A DNA stretch of 64,000 nt from Bradyrhizobium sp. CCGB12 (GTDB lineage Bacteria > Pseudomonadota > Alphaproteobacteria > Rhizobiales > Xanthobacteraceae). Under the pieces are notes generated by a model. That model searched no databases. It worked only from the letters and a program-made list of their open reading frames with translations, and had not been told where the DNA came from. The number at the start of each line of letters is the position of its first letter. The first letter of the stretch is position 1. The stretch lies in assembly GCF_024199845.1 (NCBI RefSeq), contig NZ_JANADO010000001.1:1488001-1552000 (forward strand), in the 5' to 3' direction. The position numbers and the translations under genes were made by a program. Below, one piece after another: positions 1 to 7,146 of this stretch.

Positions 1-412
1 CCGCGATCACGCCGGCGCCGATCACGAACATCAGCGCGGCCCAGGCATAGCCCGCGACCGTGACATATTCAGGAACGGTCTCGACGACGATCGGCGGCAT
101 GTAGCGCAGCATCCAGCCGCGCTTGAGCATGATCGCGCCGATGGCGAAATGCGCGATCGCGGGTTTCGCCAGCATGAAGCGCGGATCATTGGTCAGCAGT
201 GTGATCGCGCCTAGTCCGATGACGAGCGCGAGGCTCGCATAGGTCATGTAGTTGAGCTGCTGCCCCTTGATGCGGGCATAGATCACCTGCGCGATCGCGC
301 CGGCAATCGCCACTGACGTCGCCAGGACGACGTTGTCGGTGGTGAGGTAGATGACCAGGAAGACGATGGCGGAGAGGAAGTCGGAGGCGAGGCGGGCGAA
401 TACGACTTTCAT
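1..412 (-). CDS. IspZ/YciB-family inner-membrane protein, C-terminus outside window
   Basis: The reading frame opens with ATG at 412 and runs off the left edge, so about 137 residues are visible. The product is almost wholly hydrophobic, with four or five likely membrane spans. A central NDPRFMLAKPAIAHF stretch followed by LKRGWMLRYMPP resembles the conserved loop of septation protein A (IspZ/YciB), an inner-membrane protein linked to cell-envelope integrity. It starts 12 bases after the stop of the upstream membrane-protein gene, so the two form an operon under the promoter and operator at 1019-1091. Family assignment is by remembered resemblance. Confidence 0.65.
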   Translation of the reverse strand, partial: MKVVFARLASDFLSAIVFLVIYLTTDNVVLATSVAIAGAIAQVIYARIKGQQLNYMTYASLALVIGLGAITLLTNDPRFMLAKPAIAHFAIGAIMLKRGWMLRYMPPIVVETVPEYVTVAGYAWAALMFVIGAGVIA

Positions 413-424
413 CGTCGATCCTGT

Positions 425-1000
425 TCAGCGGGCGTTTTGCAATACGCGGGCGGGCGTACCGTACTTCAACTGGCGATACTCGGGATACCATTTTGTGAAG
501 TAGATTGCGCTGTTGCGGGCGGCAAAGGCGACCGCAAGACTCGACCACAACGGCAGGCCGGGGAAGTAGAGCAAGACGATATTGGCCGCCATCATCAGCA
601 GCGCGGCCACGGTCCAGGCGCCGGTGATGATGTAATTGGCGGTGAGGAAGCCCGGCATCGCCGCGGTCTCGGCCGGGACTGATTCAACCGCATATTGCAG
701 CGTGAAAGGGCGGCGGACCAGCATCGAGCCGAGCGAGATGACGAAGACGCCGATATCGACCGACAGCTTGACGCCGAGCGTGCCCAGCGCCGGATCGATC
801 AATGCGAGATAGAGGCCGATTGCGGCGAACACGACTGCCGAGCCTGCGGCCAAAGTCTTGACCGAGCGGGCGCGCGCGACATCGATCGCGATGGTGGCGA
901 GGCAGATCGCGGAAGCTGCGAACACGCTGAACGTAGCTGACGTCACCAGCATCAGGAAGGTGAACGCGCCGTAGGGCGCCAGGATCAGGAAAATCGCCAT
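425..1000 (-). CDS. Integral membrane protein of unknown function
   Basis: A 191-residue protein with about five hydrophobic segments: near residues 5-35, 50-70, 75-95, 120-145 and 150-165. The C-terminus is short and basic. No catalytic motif is visible and I do not recognise a named family with certainty. It is the first gene of an operon with the IspZ/YciB-like gene. Its promoter carries the same palindromic operator as the carotenoid oxygenase gene, so it is probably controlled by the TetR-type regulator at 2953-3687. A role in membrane or envelope adaptation is inference from context only. Confidence 0.7.
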   Translation of the reverse strand: MAIFLILAPYGAFTFLMLVTSATFSVFAASAICLATIAIDVARARSVKTLAAGSAVVFAAIGLYLALIDPALGTLGVKLSVDIGVFVISLGSMLVRRPFTLQYAVESVPAETAAMPGFLTANYIITGAWTVAALLMMAANIVLLYFPGLPLWSSLAVAFAARNSAIYFTKWYPEYRQLKYGTPARVLQNAR

Positions 1001-1018
1001 GGTGAGCCTCGATCGATC

Positions 1019-1091
1019 TTATCTTTACGATGTAAAGATAAGTAATTGAGAGAGGGCGCCCGGTCAAGCGAAATCTTTACAATGTCAAAAT
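1019..1091 (-). promoter_or_regulatory. Promoter and TetR-type operator of the membrane-protein operon
   Basis: On the minus strand a -35 TTGACC (complement of 1062-1067) is followed 17 bases later by a -10 TACTTA (complement of 1039-1044). Immediately downstream is a perfect palindrome with 10-base arms, TTATCTTTAC-GAT-GTAAAGATAA, at 1019-1041. A second, half-conserved copy, ATCTTTAC-AAT-GTCAAAAT, lies at 1073-1091, just upstream of the -35. The same arrangement recurs upstream of the carotenoid oxygenase gene. Confidence 0.75.
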
Positions 1092-1340
1092 GACGTAGGC
1101 GGCTTCCAAAAATTGAAGCGTTGCAACGGCTCGGTCGATCATCTTGTCTGCAAAGTCCGCCCAGGGCAGGCGGGAGACGATCGGTAGGGCGGCGGAGACC
1201 GCAAGGCCGACGGAAAGCAGGATGCCGCCGCTGATTGTGGGCCCCCCGCCGTACCGCGATCGGCCCATCTGCGGTGTCAGCGCGGTGCAGGCCAGCACGA
1301 GGACGGCGAGGCAGTCTGTGGTGATCGAGGGCATGTGCAT
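1077..1340 (-). CDS. Small hydrophobic protein of unknown function
   Basis: An 87-residue reading frame starts at ATG 1338-1340 with GGAG six bases upstream. It has a hydrophobic N-terminal stretch (residues 8-20) and a second one near 38-55, so it could be a small membrane or exported protein. Its stop codon lies inside the upstream operator copy of the next promoter. No family is recognised. It may be real because of its ribosome-binding site and position between same-strand genes, but nothing else supports it. Confidence 0.35.
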   Translation of the reverse strand: MHMPSITTDCLAVLVLACTALTPQMGRSRYGGGPTISGGILLSVGLAVSAALPIVSRLPWADFADKMIDRAVATLQFLEAAYVILTL

Positions 1341-1357
1341 AGGAAACTCCTGTTTCC

Positions 1358-1439
1358 GTCATTCCTGGGCACGCGAAGCGTGAACTCTGAGGCGCAACTG
1401 CGCATCGTAGCTTGCGACTTCGTCGCGTCCCGGAATGAC
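1358..1439. repeat. Imperfect palindromic intergenic repeat (REP-like)
   Basis: The ends are inverted copies, GTCATTCC at 1358-1365 and GGAATGAC at 1432-1439, with further complementarity inside (GGGCACGCGAAG against CTTCGTCGCGTCCC). It sits directly downstream of the carotenoid oxygenase stop codon. This resembles the dispersed palindromes common between genes in Bradyrhizobium and relatives. Confidence 0.6.
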
Positions 1440-1448
1440 AAGCGGGCT

Positions 1449-2846
1449 CTACGCCGCCCCCACCCAATTGCCGTGAAAGCCGTCGGGCACGCGATGGCCG
1501 AGCTGCAGCAGGGCCACGGGCCCTGCTTCGACATCGGTGGCGTTGAACACGGCGAGGTCGCTGCGGTTCTCCCGGGCTCGCCAGACCACCGCGAGCAGCC
1601 AGCCGTCGCCCTCGGCGGCGTCTTTCGACCGCTCGACGAAAACAGGCTCGGAGATGGTGTCGCCGGCAGGGAGCAGATAATGGCCGAGCCGCCGGCCGTT
1701 GCCGTCGACATGGACGATGCCTGAGAGCGCGCCGAACATCGGCAGCCTCGGATTGGCGCAGGCGTACCAGCCGTGACGGCTCTTCAGCCCGGCGCGACGA
1801 TCGTCGATGCGAGGGAATTCGCCGGTGAGATCGTCGAGATAAGTCTGCTGGAAGCGATCGGTATTTCCCGCGAGATCGAACGTCCAGCGGCAGTGGCGGG
1901 CGCGCGATTTTTCCGGATCCGTCGGCCGGCCGTCGGGATGCGGGAACAGCGGCGCCTCCTCGAACTGCATGACGTCGGCGACGATGCGGCCATCGTCCTC
2001 CCAGGCGTTCATGATGTGGAAGACGTAGCAGGCTTCACCGCGAAACCAGACGATGTCCCTGGCGGTGCCGTTCCGCTTCATCACGCCGACATAGGCGCCT
2101 TTGTCCGGCTCCCAGGCATAGGGCGGCCGTCCGCTCATCGCGCGCTCCATGCTGCCTGTGATCGGGAGGATCGGGAACAGCACGTGGTTCGCGGTGACGA
2201 TGAAGTCGTGCACCATGCTGGCATAGGGCGCCTCGAAGCGCTCGAAGCGCGTCGCCTTGCCGGACGCATCGATCGATCCGTAGGAGAGGGCAGGCGACAG
2301 CGGTCCCGCCGCGTTGTAGCCAAAGAATACGAGCTCGCCGGTGACGGGATCGACCTTCGGATGCGCCGTGAAGCTGCCGGCGATGCGGCCCTCATAGTTG
2401 TGGTAGCCGCGCGTTGCCAGCGTGCCCGGCTCGATCTCGGTCGGCAGATGCGCTTCCTCCAGCGCGAGCAGCTTGCCGGCATGGAAGATGATGTTGGTGT
2501 TGGCGACGCCGCCGTCGGTGACATCGGCCGGTGCATCCGGCAGCTTGCGGCCGAAGCCGCCGAACAGGGCGCGGCCGGCGTCGTGCTCGGCCAGCCATTT
2601 CGGCGTGCGGACCCAGCGGTTGCGGTAGCTGGCGCGGCCGTTCTCGAGGTGGAAGGCGTGCAGCATGCCGTCGCCCACGAACCAGTGCGAGCCGGGCGAA
2701 GAGAACTGCGGATTGGGGCCGTTGCGATAGAGCGTGCCGTTCAGCTCACGCGGCAATTCACCGATGATCGTCAGGAATGGCGCGTCGGCCTCGAACGGAA
2801 TCGGCGCGATGTTGTTACGGCGCTCGGTGACGGCATCCTGCTGCAA
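1449..2846 (-). CDS. Carotenoid-cleavage-type oxygenase (RPE65/lignostilbene dioxygenase family)
   Basis: A 465-residue protein. Four histidines expected to hold the catalytic Fe(II) are visible at about H162 (FTAHPK), H213 (MVHDF), H277 (YVFHIMNA) and H458 (GFHGNW), and the length is normal for the family. These enzymes split a double bond of carotenoids, apocarotenoids or stilbenes with O2; the substrate cannot be told here. I take the TTG at 2844-2846 as the start: it has AGGAGG eight bases upstream, whereas the upstream extension would cover the -10 box and operator. Expression is probably controlled by the adjacent divergent TetR-type gene. Confidence 0.85.
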   Translation of the reverse strand: MQQDAVTERRNNIAPIPFEADAPFLTIIGELPRELNGTLYRNGPNPQFSSPGSHWFVGDGMLHAFHLENGRASYRNRWVRTPKWLAEHDAGRALFGGFGRKLPDAPADVTDGGVANTNIIFHAGKLLALEEAHLPTEIEPGTLATRGYHNYEGRIAGSFTAHPKVDPVTGELVFFGYNAAGPLSPALSYGSIDASGKATRFERFEAPYASMVHDFIVTANHVLFPILPITGSMERAMSGRPPYAWEPDKGAYVGVMKRNGTARDIVWFRGEACYVFHIMNAWEDDGRIVADVMQFEEAPLFPHPDGRPTDPEKSRARHCRWTFDLAGNTDRFQQTYLDDLTGEFPRIDDRRAGLKSRHGWYACANPRLPMFGALSGIVHVDGNGRRLGHYLLPAGDTISEPVFVERSKDAAEGDGWLLAVVWRARENRSDLAVFNATDVEAGPVALLQLGHRVPDGFHGNWVGAA

Positions 2847-2861
2847 CGGCGTATCCTCCTG

Positions 2862-2946
2862 ATCTTTACATCGTAAAGATGAGATAGTCCCGATTGCCGT
2901 TCCGGTCAAGCGAAATCTTTACACTGTCAATATTGCGTCCTATAGC
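2862..2946. promoter_or_regulatory. Divergent promoters with two operators between oxygenase and TetR genes
   Basis: Minus strand: -35 TTGACC (complement of 2904-2909), 17-base spacer, -10 TATCTC (complement of 2881-2886), then a perfect palindrome ATCTTTAC-ATC-GTAAAGAT at 2862-2880. Plus strand, for the regulator: -35 TTTACA at 2918-2923, 17-base spacer, -10 TATAGC at 2941-2946. The second operator copy ATCTTTAC-ACT-GTCAATAT (2915-2933) overlaps the regulator's -35, which suggests autoregulation. The layout closely copies that at 1019-1091. Confidence 0.75.
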
Positions 2947-2952
2947 TTGTCC

Positions 2953-3687
2953 ATGGGCAAGAGCGAAACCAGGACCGCGCACGGTGTGCGCGCTCCGAAG
3001 AAAACATCGGCGGTCTCGAGCGCATCCCAGCGTTCCACGCGGCGCCCGGCGGCTGCGAAGACCGAAACACCCTATCATCACGGCGCCCTGCGCGAGGCGC
3101 TACTCCAGGCCGCCGAACGGGTGCTGGAGCGTGACGGGCTTGGCGGCCTGACATTGCGCGCGGTGGCGCGCGAGGCGGGCGTCTCGCACGCCGCCCCCAC
3201 CCATCATTTCGGCGATCTCACCGGGCTTCTCAGCGAACTCGCCGCCGTCGGCTTCCGCCAGTTCAACGCCGCGATGGCCTCGTCCTCCGACGCCGCCACC
3301 ACGCCGCTCGAGTGCGCGCTGGCGCGGCCGAAAGCCTATGTCGCCTATGCGCAGGCTCATCCCGGCATGTACGGCATCATGTTCCGCAGCGAGCGGCTCG
3401 ATTATTCCAGACCCTCGCTGCACGAGGCGGCCGAAGCCTCCTTCGCCGGCCTTGCGAATGCCATCGGCGCGATGCGGCAGGAGCAGATCAGTGAAGATGC
3501 GCTGACGCTGAACCAGGGCGCCGCGATCGCACGCGCCTGGTCGATGGTGCACGGCTTCACCATGCTGCTGCTCGACGGCCGGCTGAAGGATATCTTGGAG
3601 CGGCTGCCCGAAGGGACGACCGCCGAACGGTTGTTCGAGGCGATGCTGATGGCACCCGTGGCGGGGAAGCTGCCGGATTGCCCCTGA
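2953..3687 (+). CDS. TetR/AcrR-family transcriptional regulator
   Basis: About 244 residues. After a basic, serine-rich N-terminal tail of roughly 35 residues comes a TetR-type helix-turn-helix region: HHGALREALLQAAERVL, then LTLRAVAREAGVSHAAPTHHF. The rest is a helical ligand-binding domain of the TetR C-terminal WHG type. The ATG at 2953 lies about seven bases after the putative -10, so a leaderless transcript is possible; a TTG six bases earlier is an alternative. It is divergent from the carotenoid oxygenase gene and probably represses that gene, itself and the operon at 425-1000. The ligand is unknown, perhaps an apocarotenoid or lipid. Confidence 0.85.
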   Translation: MGKSETRTAHGVRAPKKTSAVSSASQRSTRRPAAAKTETPYHHGALREALLQAAERVLERDGLGGLTLRAVAREAGVSHAAPTHHFGDLTGLLSELAAVGFRQFNAAMASSSDAATTPLECALARPKAYVAYAQAHPGMYGIMFRSERLDYSRPSLHEAAEASFAGLANAIGAMRQEQISEDALTLNQGAAIARAWSMVHGFTMLLLDGRLKDILERLPEGTTAERLFEAMLMAPVAGKLPDCP

Positions 3688-3730
3688 TCCGGCGAATGCA
3701 ACTGTTGCCATGGTGAGGCGTTGACGCCGC

Positions 3731-4351
3731 ATGGCAAAGGCATCCCGCTCTCCGTGGAAACGTCAGAACCCGCGCAAGCGCGCGGGCAAGGCGGCCAAGC
3801 ACCTCAGTCCCGCACAGAAGTCGGCCGCGAAGGCGCGCGCCCGCCGCGCCGGTCGCCGCTATCCCAACCTCGTGGACAACATGCGCATGGCAGCGAAAAA
3901 GACTTCGAAGTCCAAATCGTCGAAGACGAAGAAATCCGCGAAGAAGAAATCAACGAAAAAGACCCGAAAGCGGACCGCGAAGAAAACCACAAAGGCCTCG
4001 CGCAAACGCCGCGCATCGGTCCAGGAAAAGGATCCGCGTGGCGGCCTGACCGCCGCCGGCCGCAGGGCCTTTGCGCGCAAGCAGGGCGCTCACTTGCGAC
4101 CCGGTGTCACCAAGAAGGACTCCGACATGACGCCGCAGGAGATGCGGCGGAAGGGAAGCTGGGCCGTGCGCTTCTATGGCCGCGCGAAGCTGCCGCCGCT
4201 GGTCGATGCCAAGGGGCAGCCGACCCGGCACGCGCTGTCAGCACATGCCTGGGGCGAGCCCGTCCCGAAGACGGTGGCCGCAGCACGGCGTATTGCCGCG
4301 AAGGGTGAGCGGCTGCTGGCGCGCTACCACCGCGCCAAGGCGAAGACCTAG
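3731..4351 (+). CDS. Lysine-rich DUF6321-like protein with histone-H1-like linker
   Basis: A 206-residue, strongly basic protein in three parts. Residues 1-52 hold a short block (SPWKRQNPRKRAGKAAKHL, then AGRRYPNLVDNM). Residues 53-95 are an almost pure lysine/serine/alanine/threonine tract like a histone H1 tail. Residues 97-206 form a compact domain (GGLTAAGRRAFARKQGAHL, GSWAVRFYGRAKLPPLVD, HAWGEPVP) resembling DUF6321. The basic tract suggests nucleic-acid binding, but this is inference. The N-terminal block looks like a separate small family, so this could be a fusion. Confidence 0.7.
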   Translation: MAKASRSPWKRQNPRKRAGKAAKHLSPAQKSAAKARARRAGRRYPNLVDNMRMAAKKTSKSKSSKTKKSAKKKSTKKTRKRTAKKTTKASRKRRASVQEKDPRGGLTAAGRRAFARKQGAHLRPGVTKKDSDMTPQEMRRKGSWAVRFYGRAKLPPLVDAKGQPTRHALSAHAWGEPVPKTVAAARRIAAKGERLLARYHRAKAKT

Positions 4352-4360
4352 CGCGGGGAC

Positions 4361-4969
4361 TTACCGCATCGTCGCAAGCTCGACGGCGCGGCCGCGCGTG
4401 CCGATGATCTTCAACTCGTCTTTGCCACAAGTGAAGCCGCGGGCGAGATCGTCGGCTGCCTTGCGCGCGAGCTCATTGGCGGCGGGATTGGCGATCGCAT
4501 CGACATAGGCAACGTGGCAGACCGGGCCCGGCGGCAGACGGGTCACGACCAGCATGGCCTTGGTGTTCGGCCGCCCCTGCTTGTCGGGATCGCTGCCATC
4601 GGCGATGTGCCAACGCTGGATGATCGCAAACGGCTTGTTGCCCGAGCTGCGCCATTCGACGGTGGTCTCCGATGAATTGAACGGAGCGAACCAGACCTTG
4701 GCCGCCGGTTCCTCGGCCGCTTGCTTGCGATTGCGGCCGACCGAGACGATTTCGCGCAGATCGTCCTCGGCAATCAGGACCACGAGGCCGTTCTTGCCCG
4801 GACACACCCGCGTGGTGCTGCCGTCGAGCTCGCTGGGCTTGCCGATCCGGCGACAATCCTTCGGCGCGGTGGAGGTGTAGGTGCTGCCCATCGATTGGGC
4901 GGCGGCATGGCCGGCGCTCGAGCAGGTAAGCAGGAGGGCGAGGCCGATGCAGGCAATGCGGTTCATCAT
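4361..4969 (-). CDS. Secreted protein of unknown function
   Basis: About 202 residues. Taking the start at the MMNRI methionine pair gives a clear signal peptide: a basic start, the hydrophobic stretch IGLALLLTCSSAG, and a cleavage-type AAAQS. An upstream ATG would add 17 residues and bury the signal. The mature part contains four cysteines (DCRRIGKP, TRVCPGK, GPVCHVAY, FTCGKDEL) that could form two disulfides. No catalytic motif or named family is recognised. It is convergent with the lysine-rich gene and divergent from the SET gene. Confidence 0.65.
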   Translation of the reverse strand: MMNRIACIGLALLLTCSSAGHAAAQSMGSTYTSTAPKDCRRIGKPSELDGSTTRVCPGKNGLVVLIAEDDLREIVSVGRNRKQAAEEPAAKVWFAPFNSSETTVEWRSSGNKPFAIIQRWHIADGSDPDKQGRPNTKAMLVVTRLPPGPVCHVAYVDAIANPAANELARKAADDLARGFTCGKDELKIIGTRGRAVELATMR

Positions 4970-5125
4970 GAGGCCTTGAGGGGGCGGGAACTCTTCATCA
5001 GACGTCTTCATTGTGGGCAAGGTTCAAACAAAGGCGGGATAGACCTGACAGCGGAGCGGAATCGTTCTAGAAGGGCGGCTTCCGCCCGCGCTTACCGCGC
5101 TTCGTTCGCGTCATCTCATTCGATC

Positions 5126-5701
5126 ATGCCAGACATCGCTTCCAGCAAATCTTATCGCGTCGGCCGTTCCAAGACCGGACTTGGCCTCTTCGCAACCATG
5201 CCGATCAAGAAGGGGACGAGGATCATCCGCTATTTCGGGCCGATCCTGGACTCGCGGATTCCTGCGCATGACGAGATCGAGAACAAATATCTGTTCGAGC
5301 TCAACAACCGCTGGACCATCGACGGTTCGGTGCGCAAGAACCTCGCCCGCTACATCAACCATTCCTGCCGGCCCAACGCGGAATCCGACGTCCGTCCGCG
5401 CGAGCGCAAGGTCTTCATTCGCGCCATCAAAAACATCGAGCCGGGCGACGAGATCAACTACGACTACGGCACCGACTATTTCAAAGCCTATCTGAAGCCG
5501 ATCGGCTGCAAGTGCGCCTCCTGCGAGAAGAAGCGCAAGAAGCTGCGCGCCGAGGCGCGCGCCGAACGTGCCAAGGTGAAGGCGCGCGACGAGCGCAAAG
5601 CGACGAAAGCGGGCGCCAAGGATCTCAAGAACAAGGCCACCAAAAAGAAGAAGTTCAACGGTCACGCCGTCGCCAAGGCGAATGGCCGCGCGCGGGCCTA
5701 A
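5126..5701 (+). CDS. SET-domain protein-lysine methyltransferase
   Basis: A 191-residue protein from ATG 5126. SET motifs are complete: GLGLFA at 18-23 (SAM site), RYINHSCRPNA near 75-85, and GDEINYDYG at 107-115 (catalytic tyrosine region). A post-SET cysteine cluster, C128, C130 and C133, would complete a zinc site with C81. The last 55 residues are a lysine/alanine-rich tail. SET enzymes transfer methyl groups from S-adenosylmethionine to lysine side chains; the bacterial substrate is unknown. The lysine-rich DUF6321-like protein 0.8 kb away is an obvious candidate, by inference. An upstream in-frame extension overlaps the divergent gene and is rejected. Confidence 0.85.
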   Translation: MPDIASSKSYRVGRSKTGLGLFATMPIKKGTRIIRYFGPILDSRIPAHDEIENKYLFELNNRWTIDGSVRKNLARYINHSCRPNAESDVRPRERKVFIRAIKNIEPGDEINYDYGTDYFKAYLKPIGCKCASCEKKRKKLRAEARAERAKVKARDERKATKAGAKDLKNKATKKKKFNGHAVAKANGRARA

Positions 5702-5728
5702 GCTTGGGCCTTCGTCTCTGGAATGCTG

Positions 5729-5753
5729 GGTCGCCCGGCTAAGCCGGGCGACC
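5729..5753. repeat. Perfect 25-base palindrome (REP-like or terminator)
   Basis: Twelve-base arms GGTCGCCCGGCT and AGCCGGGCGACC flank a single A. It lies between the convergent SET gene and the 5778-6176 gene. There is no T-run, so it is more likely a dispersed palindrome than a classic terminator, though it could block transcription from both sides. Confidence 0.6.
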
Positions 5754-5777
5754 ACTGCGTGTGGTGAGCCGGTTGAA

Positions 5778-6176
5778 CTACGCCGCGACCACACTCCCGC
5801 TCTTCCGCAGTCCCACATACTGCAGCTCGGCGAACACGCCGGTCGCGATGGCCTGCGCCACGACCATGAGCTCGCCTGCGAGGTTCGGCGACACCGCGCC
5901 CGAAAGCAGCAGCGCGATGCTGCCGACTGTCCAGGCCGCATTGCCGATCACGACGAGCAGCACGAGCGCCCTGGAAACGGATGCGCGCGCGGCGAGCCAG
6001 CCGACCAGCGCGGTGTAGGCGATCAGGAACAGGCCGGTTTCACGCAGCAGCATTTCGGGCAGGCTGAACAGCGAGGCGAACGCGCCTGCGCCGAAGGTGA
6101 AACCGAGGGCGGCGACGCCGCTGAAGACGGCGTCGGCGAGCAGTGCACGGCGCAGGAAGGTGGATGCTTCGATCAT
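5778..6176 (-). CDS. Small four-helix membrane protein
   Basis: A 132-residue protein from ATG 6174-6176, with AAGGAG upstream. It has four hydrophobic segments (near 12-35, 45-65, 72-95 and 103-122) and ends in a short tail. No motif points to a function. It follows the 76-residue gene by 31 bases and shares its promoter, which contains a TTACC-N5-GGTAA operator also found in front of the XRE/MmyB-like regulator at 18334. It is therefore a likely member of that regulator's regulon. Confidence 0.7.
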   Translation of the reverse strand: MIEASTFLRRALLADAVFSGVAALGFTFGAGAFASLFSLPEMLLRETGLFLIAYTALVGWLAARASVSRALVLLVVIGNAAWTVGSIALLLSGAVSPNLAGELMVVAQAIATGVFAELQYVGLRKSGSVVAA

Positions 6177-6207
6177 CGTGGTTCTCCTTGGTTGAGGTCG
6201 GGGGACA

Positions 6208-6438
6208 TCACCGCAGGCCGCGCCACCGGGCGCGCAGCAGGCGGGCGAGGCGAAATGGGCAGAGGCTCCTGCCCACGCCGTGCTCGAAGGCGACGACCTG
6301 CGCGACGACATAGTCGCCGGTCGAATGCACGAGCGGTTCCGGCATGTTGAGGCTGCGCGCCAGCATCCGGGTTGCGAATGCCATCGCCCAGGGCAAGACG
6401 CGGTCTGCGATGGTCCGGTAGAGCAGCAGCGCGATCAT
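6208..6438 (-). CDS. Small basic protein of unknown function
   Basis: A 76-residue protein. I prefer the second ATG (6436-6438) because AGGAG lies seven bases before it, while the ATG at 6444 directly abuts that site. The N-terminus is mildly hydrophobic (MIALLLYRTIADRVLPWAMA) and the C-terminus arginine-rich. It is the first gene of the operon with the four-helix membrane protein. No family is recognised. Confidence 0.55.
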   Translation of the reverse strand: MIALLLYRTIADRVLPWAMAFATRMLARSLNMPEPLVHSTGDYVVAQVVAFEHGVGRSLCPFRLARLLRARWRGLR

Positions 6439-6486
6439 GGTCATCTCCTGTTGAGACCAAGATGCGCGCGTTCGCGCCTCGTTTCG

Positions 6487-6502
6487 ATTACCTCGCGGGT
6501 AA
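6487..6502. promoter_or_regulatory. Operator-like inverted repeat shared with the XRE/MmyB-like gene
   Basis: The sequence ATTACCTCGCGGGTAA contains arms TTACC and GGTAA around TCGCG. The 16 bases are identical to the core of the site at 18281-18301. It lies 49 bases upstream of the start at 6438, in the promoter region of the 6208-5778 operon. Confidence 0.65.
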
Positions 6503-6558
6503 AAGGGGCGGCTATGTTTTGCGGCGGAGGCCGTGTGCGGGAGATCAGAAGATTGGAT

Positions 6559-7146
6559 CTACCCGATGGCGCGCGGCAGCATGCCCTTTGCGGTGATTTC
6601 CGCTGAAAGCTCTTCGATGGACTTACGTTGTTCCATGGCGGTGCGGCGGATCAACGCAAAGGCGGCCGGCTCGGCGAGCGCGCGCGAATGCATGACCTGA
6701 AGGACGGCGGCCAGAACGACACGACGTGACCGAAGGCGTTGCTCGAGCTTGACGATCTGCTGCTTGAACTCGTTGGTGCGTTCGTTTCGTTCGAACGCCA
6801 TGACGAGCGCCGCGTAGATGCCGGCCGAACGCAACGGCTTGACGAGGAACGAGGCTGGATCGAGCTCGAACACCAGCTTCAGGCGGCTCGGCGTCTCGGT
6901 GCCGAGCAGGGCGATGACCGGACAGTGTCCCAGCAGCGCGCGCAGCGCCGGGTGTACCACTGGCAGGAAATCATCGTCGATCAGCATCAGATCCGGAGCG
7001 AAATTGATTGCGCCCGCGGGCTCCCATGCGATGCCGTCTATGCCCAGACGCTCGAACTGGCGTCGCACGATCGAGGCGTCGCGGTCGTCCTTGATGGCGA
7101 CGAGAGCCTTGCGTCCGCGCAGCGAAAATGAAGACGGCTTGCTCAT
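6559..7146 (-). CDS. amiR: AmiR-type ANTAR antitermination regulator
   Basis: A 195-residue protein. The first 120 residues form a pseudo-receiver domain without a normal phosphorylation pattern (LMLIDDDFLPVVHP is the nearest acidic cluster). A coiled-coil-like segment follows (NEFKQQIVKLEQRLRSRRVV), then a C-terminal ANTAR-like RNA-binding region (AFALIRRTAMEQRKSIEELS). In Pseudomonas, AmiR binds leader RNA and prevents termination unless held by AmiC. Its start overlaps the amiC-like stop by four bases, so the two are co-translated, as in known AmiC-AmiR pairs. The likely target is the leader of the divergent amidase operon. Confidence 0.8.
   Translation of the reverse strand: MSKPSSFSLRGRKALVAIKDDRDASIVRRQFERLGIDGIAWEPAGAINFAPDLMLIDDDFLPVVHPALRALLGHCPVIALLGTETPSRLKLVFELDPASFLVKPLRSAGIYAALVMAFERNERTNEFKQQIVKLEQRLRSRRVVLAAVLQVMHSRALAEPAAFALIRRTAMEQRKSIEELSAEITAKGMLPRAIG

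Noticed and set aside
1773..2876. A 367-codon plus-strand frame opposite the carotenoid oxygenase gene
   Set aside because: It is fully antisense to a gene with clear motifs; long opposite frames are expected in GC-rich DNA. Its composition (Arg, Ala, Gly, Val) is that of a shadow.
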